The position numbers and the translations under genes are program-made. A stretch of DNA of 40,140 nt from NCBI RefSeq assembly GCF_029868625.1, contig NZ_JARWOJ010000398.1, forward strand, positions 1-40,140. The letters are read 5' to 3'. The DNA comes from Nocardia neocaledoniensis. Its GTDB lineage: Bacteria; Actinomycetota; Actinomycetes; Mycobacteriales; Mycobacteriaceae. Below are positions 34,105 to 40,140 of the stretch, one piece after another. The notes under the pieces are model-generated. The model was not told the DNA's origin. It made no database searches and worked only from the letters and a program-made list of their open reading frames with translations. Position 1 is the stretch's first letter. Each line of letters begins with the position of its first letter.

Positions 34105-35651
34105 CGCCCGCTGTCGAGAATGCCGCTCTGATGCGCCTTCTGGATGTTGCGCAGGTGCTCGGCGTAGCTCTCGGTGAACAGCGTGGTGCCCTTCTGATCG
34201 ATCGTGACGAAGTACAGCCAGGTCCCCGGCTCCGGATTCTCCATCGCCTCCAGCGCTTTCAGCGACGGCGCGGCGATCGGATTGGCGGGCAGCCCGGCCA
34301 TGGCGTAGGTGTTCCACGGCGTCACCTCGGCGCGGTCGGCGTCGGTGGTGGCGACCTCGGTCTTGTCGAGCGAATAGTTGACCGTGGAGTCGAACTGCAG
34401 CGGCTGATCGATGCGCAGCCGGTTGACGATCACGCGCGCCACCTTCGGCATGTCCGGCGGCAACGCCTCCCGCTCGACCAGCGACGCCGCGATCAGCGTC
34501 TGGTACGGATCGAGCTGGTTCGTGGCGCCCGAACGCAGCAGACCGGTGGACTCGTACTGCGCCGCGCTGGTGGTGATGAGCTGGCGCAGGATGTCGACCG
34601 GGCCGCCACTCGGATCGAAATCCAGGGTTCCCGCGGCGATCAGGCCGTCGAGCTGCCTGCGCCGATCCGGTGCCGCGGCCACCGACTGCTTGGCCCAGTC
34701 GGGTACGCCGAGCGCGGCGAGGTCGGTGCCGGCGCCCGCGGCGTCGAGTTGCTCGTAGGTGACGCACTTCGCGGCCGGGGCGGTGCCGATGCAGCTGGCG
34801 GCGGCGATCTTGGTGTAGATGCCTTCCTTGCGGGCGCCGGTGTTCACGTCGTGCTGGTCGTGGAGCTGGCGCCCCTCGGATACCACGAGGTTGCCCACGC
34901 GCGAGGACTTGGACACCAGCGTGGTCACCGCGTGCTCGGCGGGACTGTTCTGCTGCACCGCGTAGTAACCGGGCTGCACGCCGTTCATGTTCGAATTGCG
35001 CACGGCCGCTTCGTAGAACGCCTCGGCGCTGGCGACGACGCCCTTGTCCTTCATGGTCTCGGCGATCTGCGTCGCGGTGTCACCGGAGTGCACCTGGATC
35101 ACGACGGGCGCGCCGGGCGGACCGGCGAAGTCCTCGGGCGGGGTGAAGCCGCTCATCAACTTGTATCCGGCGAAACCGGCCGCCGCGACGATCAGCACGG
35201 CGAGCACCGCGCCGACCGCCCACAGAGTGCGGCGGCGGCGCTTGCGCTCGGCGGCCTTGCGCGAGGCGATCCGCGATCGCTTGCTCCGGCCCGCGGACGC
35301 CCTGCCCCGGCCCGCGGGTTCCTTGCCCCGGCCCGCGCCTTCCCTGCCGCGCCCGGACGGCCCTCGGCCCCGCGCCGCGGCGTTCTTACCCGCCGCCGCC
35401 GCGCGGCCCGCCGGTGGCCGCCTGCGAGCCGGAGCGACCGGCTCCGGCTCGAGCTCCGGCTCGTCGTAGACCTCGTCCTCGTAGCGCGGGATGACATTGG
35501 TGTCGTCATCGTCGTCCCAGTGCGCCTGATCCGGTTCGGGCTCCACCCGACCCGTGCGGGCATCCAGGCCCCAGTCGTCGCGCCGGGGGTAGCGCCGATC
35601 GGCCTCCCGCGCCCGGTAGCGTTCCTCGGCCCTGGCCCATCGGTCGGTCAT
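34101..35651 (-). CDS. mltG: Endolytic murein transglycosylase MltG
   Basis: A 516-aa single-pass membrane protein. Residues 1-142 are cytoplasmic: acidic and aromatic first, then an Arg/Gly-rich stretch with repeats like GRGREGAGRGK. One helix spans about 143-163, and the outer part holds a LysM-like segment and the YceG/MltG domain with catalytic Glu393 in ASLVEREA. It cuts nascent glycan strands to end peptidoglycan polymerisation. ATG at 35651 (MTDRWARAEE) overlaps the ruvX stop (ATGA); a 23-codon longer start is not supported. Confidence 0.92.
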   Translation of the reverse strand: MTDRWARAEERYRAREADRRYPRRDDWGLDARTGRVEPEPDQAHWDDDDDTNVIPRYEDEVYDEPELEPEPVAPARRRPPAGRAAAAGKNAAARGRGPSGRGREGAGRGKEPAGRGRASAGRSKRSRIASRKAAERKRRRRTLWAVGAVLAVLIVAAAGFAGYKLMSGFTPPEDFAGPPGAPVVIQVHSGDTATQIAETMKDKGVVASAEAFYEAAVRNSNMNGVQPGYYAVQQNSPAEHAVTTLVSKSSRVGNLVVSEGRQLHDQHDVNTGARKEGIYTKIAAASCIGTAPAAKCVTYEQLDAAGAGTDLAALGVPDWAKQSVAAAPDRRRQLDGLIAAGTLDFDPSGGPVDILRQLITTSAAQYESTGLLRSGATNQLDPYQTLIAASLVEREALPPDMPKVARVIVNRLRIDQPLQFDSTVNYSLDKTEVATTDADRAEVTPWNTYAMAGLPANPIAAPSLKALEAMENPEPGTWLYFVTIDQKGTTLFTESYAEHLRNIQKAHQSGILDSGR

Positions 35652-36213
35652 GCGTCGTCTCCGACCCCGTGCGCCGTGTCTGTCGCGTCCTTCAACACCG
35701 AACTCCGCTCGTCCAACCATCCTTGCAGAATCGACACCGCTGCCGCCTGGTCGATCACCTGCCGCTGGCCACGTGCGCGAACCCCGCTGTCGCGCAGCGC
35801 ACGTGCAGCAGACACCGTAGTCAAACGTTCGTCGGAAAGGCGTATCGGAATCGGGTCGATCACCCGGCGCAACTCCCGGGCAAACCGGCGCGCGATGGTC
35901 GCCGCCGTCCCGTTTTCACCGCGCAACGTGCGCGGGAGACCGATGATCACCTCGACCGCTTCGTACTCCGACACGATATCGGCAATTCTTGCGATGTCGG
36001 CGGGTGGACCCGCCGCGCGCCCACCGGATTTCACCGGTTTGGCGCGCGGCACGGTCTCCACGGGGGTGGCGAGGATGCCATCGGGGTCGCTCGAGGCGAC
36101 ACCGATCCGGACACTGCCGACGTCGATCGCGATCCGGCGCCCGCGACCGGGATCGGTCGCCGCGTCGGGGCGGTCGGCCGGGTCCTGGTCGGTGGCGCCG
36201 GTAGCGGCAGCCA

Positions 36214-36214
<1 letters not shown>
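35648..36214 (-). CDS. ruvX: RuvX/YqgF RNase H-fold Holliday junction resolvase family
   Basis: A 188-aa protein with the YqgF fold: IAIDVGSVRIGVA (Asp31), GLPRTLRGENG (Glu100), LSDERLTT (Asp128/Glu129) and DQAAAVSIL (Asp155), the expected acidic catalytic set. Family members are proposed to resolve Holliday junctions or process pre-16S rRNA. The ATG shares one base with the alaS stop. The alaS-ruvX-mltG-aroE order is standard for Corynebacteriales. Confidence 0.95.
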
Positions 36215-38880
<2,666 letters not shown>

Positions 38881-38949
38881 AGCAGTCCAGCCTACCGCCT
38901 GCATTCCACCCGTTTTGCGCCGGAGTCGGTGGTCTCGGCGACACCGCGC

Positions 38950-39858
38950 CTACTTGCCGCGCACGATGCGGCGCAGCTTGCCGAGCCTGCCGCCGACCTC
39001 CCGTTCGAAGCCGTGCTCGGTCGGCTCGTAGTAGTCGGTGCCGACCAGGTCGTCGGGCGGGTACTGCTGGGCCAGCACGCCCTCGCGCGCGTTGTGCGGG
39101 AACCGGTAGCCCTGCGCGTTGCCGAGCGCGGCCGCGCCCGCGTAGTGGCCGTCGCGCAGGTGGGGCGGCACGGCGCCGGACTTGCCCGCGGCCACGTCGG
39201 CCATGGCGGCGCCGAGCGCCGAGGTCACCGCGCCGGACTTGGGGGCGGTGGCCAGGTGGATCGTCGCCTGGGCCAGCGCGAGCTTGGCCTCCGGGAGCCC
39301 GACCAGCTGCACCACCTGGGCGGCGGCACAGGCGGTCTGCAGGGCCATCGGGTCGGCCATGCCGATGTCCTCGCTGGCGTGGATCATCAGGCGGCGGGCG
39401 ATGAAGCGCGGGTCCTCGCCCGCGGTGAGCATGCGGGCCAGGTAGTGCAGGGCGGCGTCGACATCGGAGCCGCGGATGGACTTGATGAAGGCGCTGATCA
39501 CGTCGTAGTGCTGGTCGCCCGCGCGGTCGTAGCGCACCGCCGCCTTGTCGACGCTGGCCTCGACCAGGGCGACGTCGACGACGCCGTCGAGCGAGGACTC
39601 GGCCGAGGCCTCCAGCGCGGTGAGCGCGCGCCGCGCGTCGCCGCCGGCGATGCGCACGATGTGATCGAGCGCCTCCTCGGTGACCGTGTACTCCCCCGCC
39701 AGGCCGCGCTCATCGGCGATCGCGCGGTCGAGCACGGACCGGATGTCCTCGGGCGTGAGCGATTGCAGCTGCAACACCAGCGAGCGCGACAACAGCGGCG
39801 ACACCACCCAGAACGACGGGTTATAGGTGGTGGGGCCGCCCACTAGGACGCTCCGGTT
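38950..39858 (-). CDS. rarA: Replication-associated recombination protein RarA/MgsA, N-terminally truncated
   Basis: About 300 C-terminal residues of this AAA+ ATPase, which acts at stalled forks. Seen are LLSRSLVLQLQSLTPEDI, the lid GGDARRALTALE and the tetramerisation domain with DPRFIARRLMIHASEDIGMADP and PHNAREGVLAQQY. Walker A and B are missing. Near 39820-39858 the expected sensor-1 stretch VLLVGATTENPSF reads VLVGGPTTYNPSF, and an in-frame TAG lies at 39861-39859. The mismatches sit only at the contig edge, so assembly error is more likely than a pseudogene. Confidence 0.85.
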   Translation of the reverse strand, partial: NRSVLVGGPTTYNPSFWVVSPLLSRSLVLQLQSLTPEDIRSVLDRAIADERGLAGEYTVTEEALDHIVRIAGGDARRALTALEASAESSLDGVVDVALVEASVDKAAVRYDRAGDQHYDVISAFIKSIRGSDVDAALHYLARMLTAGEDPRFIARRLMIHASEDIGMADPMALQTACAAAQVVQLVGLPEAKLALAQATIHLATAPKSGAVTSALGAAMADVAAGKSGAVPPHLRDGHYAGAAALGNAQGYRFPHNAREGVLAQQYPPDDLVGTDYYEPTEHGFEREVGGRLGKLRRIVRGK

Positions 39859-39869
39859 CTAGACCCCGG

Positions 39870-39899
39870 CCCGCCGCGCGTCCGGCGGGGGCTTTCTCG
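39870..39899. terminator. Broken hairpin at a probable assembly junction
   Basis: CCCGCCG-CGCGTC-CGGCGGG followed on the plus strand by GGCTTTCTCGTT looks like a terminator. On the minus strand, AGAAAGCCCCCGCC begins a longer stem whose right arm is interrupted after GGCGGG. This suggests that a pstB terminator was joined to rarA in mid-hairpin. Confidence 0.4.
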
Positions 39900-39908
39900 T
39901 TGGTTCGC

Positions 39909-40007
39909 TTACCCGAAGCGGCCGGAGATGTAGTCCTCGGTGGCGCGCTGGGTGGGGTTGGAGAAGATCTTCTCGGTGTCGTCGATCTCGATCAGCTTGC
40001 CGGGCTT
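39909..40007 (-). CDS. pstB: PstB C-terminal fragment (phosphate ABC transporter ATPase)
   Basis: The minus-strand frame ending at 39909 reads KPGKLIEIDDTEKIFSNP then TQRATEDYISGRFG and stop, the characteristic C-terminus of PstB. Only about 32 residues remain; all ATP-binding motifs are absent. pstB is not expected next to rarA, and sequence upstream of about 40010 is unrelated, so this is probably a misjoined piece of the pst operon. Confidence 0.6.
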   Translation of the reverse strand, partial: KPGKLIEIDDTEKIFSNPTQRATEDYISGRFG

Positions 40008-40140
40008 GCGCTGGGGGCAGTGGTGTATAAGCTGTCGATGGTGCTGATGCTGCCGATCGCCATTCTCGCCGGCGCCGCGGTCTAACAGAATGGCGCGAAA
40101 GGGCGAGCTTTGTAGATGCCCGTGCTGGGTCATGGCCTTG
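40008..40140. other. Unplaced sequence at the right end
   Basis: A plus-strand frame from about 40020 to 40085 reads KLSMVLMLPIAILAGAAV and stops, resembling the last membrane helix of some protein. Its join to the pstB fragment is abrupt. Nothing else is recognisable. Confidence 0.35.

Overview
The window is very GC-rich DNA with frequent GTG starts, 4-nt GTGA/ATGA gene overlaps and little spacing. Gene content and order point to a mycolic-acid actinomycete (Corynebacteriales), most likely Nocardia or a close relative. Two backbone blocks recall, from memory, the Corynebacterium glutamicum and Mycobacterium tuberculosis maps: the pyrimidine operon pyrR-pyrB-pyrC-(PH-like membrane protein)-carA-carB-pyrF (9114 to 376, minus strand), and the shikimate/translation block nusB-efp-pepQ / A24 peptidase-aroC-aroK-aroB / aroE-mltG-ruvX-alaS-rarA (25.4-39.9 kb). 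No rRNA, tRNA, CRISPR, transposase or phage gene was seen.

Left block (376-9180): a complete de novo UMP operon. Just upstream of pyrR the leader carries a PyrR-binding-loop-like element directly against the Shine-Dalgarno sequence, which suggests translational autoregulation.

Middle accessory region (9.47-25.2 kb), between pyrR and the nusB operon: small regulator/enzyme modules, several from drug- or xenobiotic-modifying families. They are an APH-like kinase with a TipA-type MerR sensor and a VOC protein; a TetR with a divergent SAM methyltransferase and shared operators; an EamA exporter; a Rox-like FAD monooxygenase; a double-headed MerR (TioE-like) divergent from an erythromycin-esterase-family enzyme; an AlkB-like dioxygenase under a near-consensus LexA box with an apparently leaderless start; and a TetR/quinone-oxidoreductase pair with twin operators inside overlapping promoters. 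The region ends with a UvrD-like helicase whose N-terminus looks like a degenerate NERD domain, followed by a large membrane-anchored protein with an intact NERD nuclease signature. This is the best candidate for an undescribed functional pair.

Right block (25.4-39.9 kb): YciI-nusB-efp-pepQ on the minus strand; an A24 peptidase and tightly coupled aroC-aroK-aroB on the plus strand; a 4-TM membrane protein; then aroE-mltG-ruvX-alaS-rarA on the minus strand. Relative to the remembered ancestral order, the 5.2-kb piece from the A24 peptidase to the 4-TM protein is inverted in place. AroK is unusual: its ~167-aa kinase core lies between a ~133-aa acidic and a ~255-aa arginine-rich low-complexity tail.

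Both ends look unreliable. The first ~330 bases contain long G and C homopolymers, and the last ~300 bases join a degraded rarA, a short pstB 3' end and unplaced sequence. These are best read as assembly artefacts, not biology.
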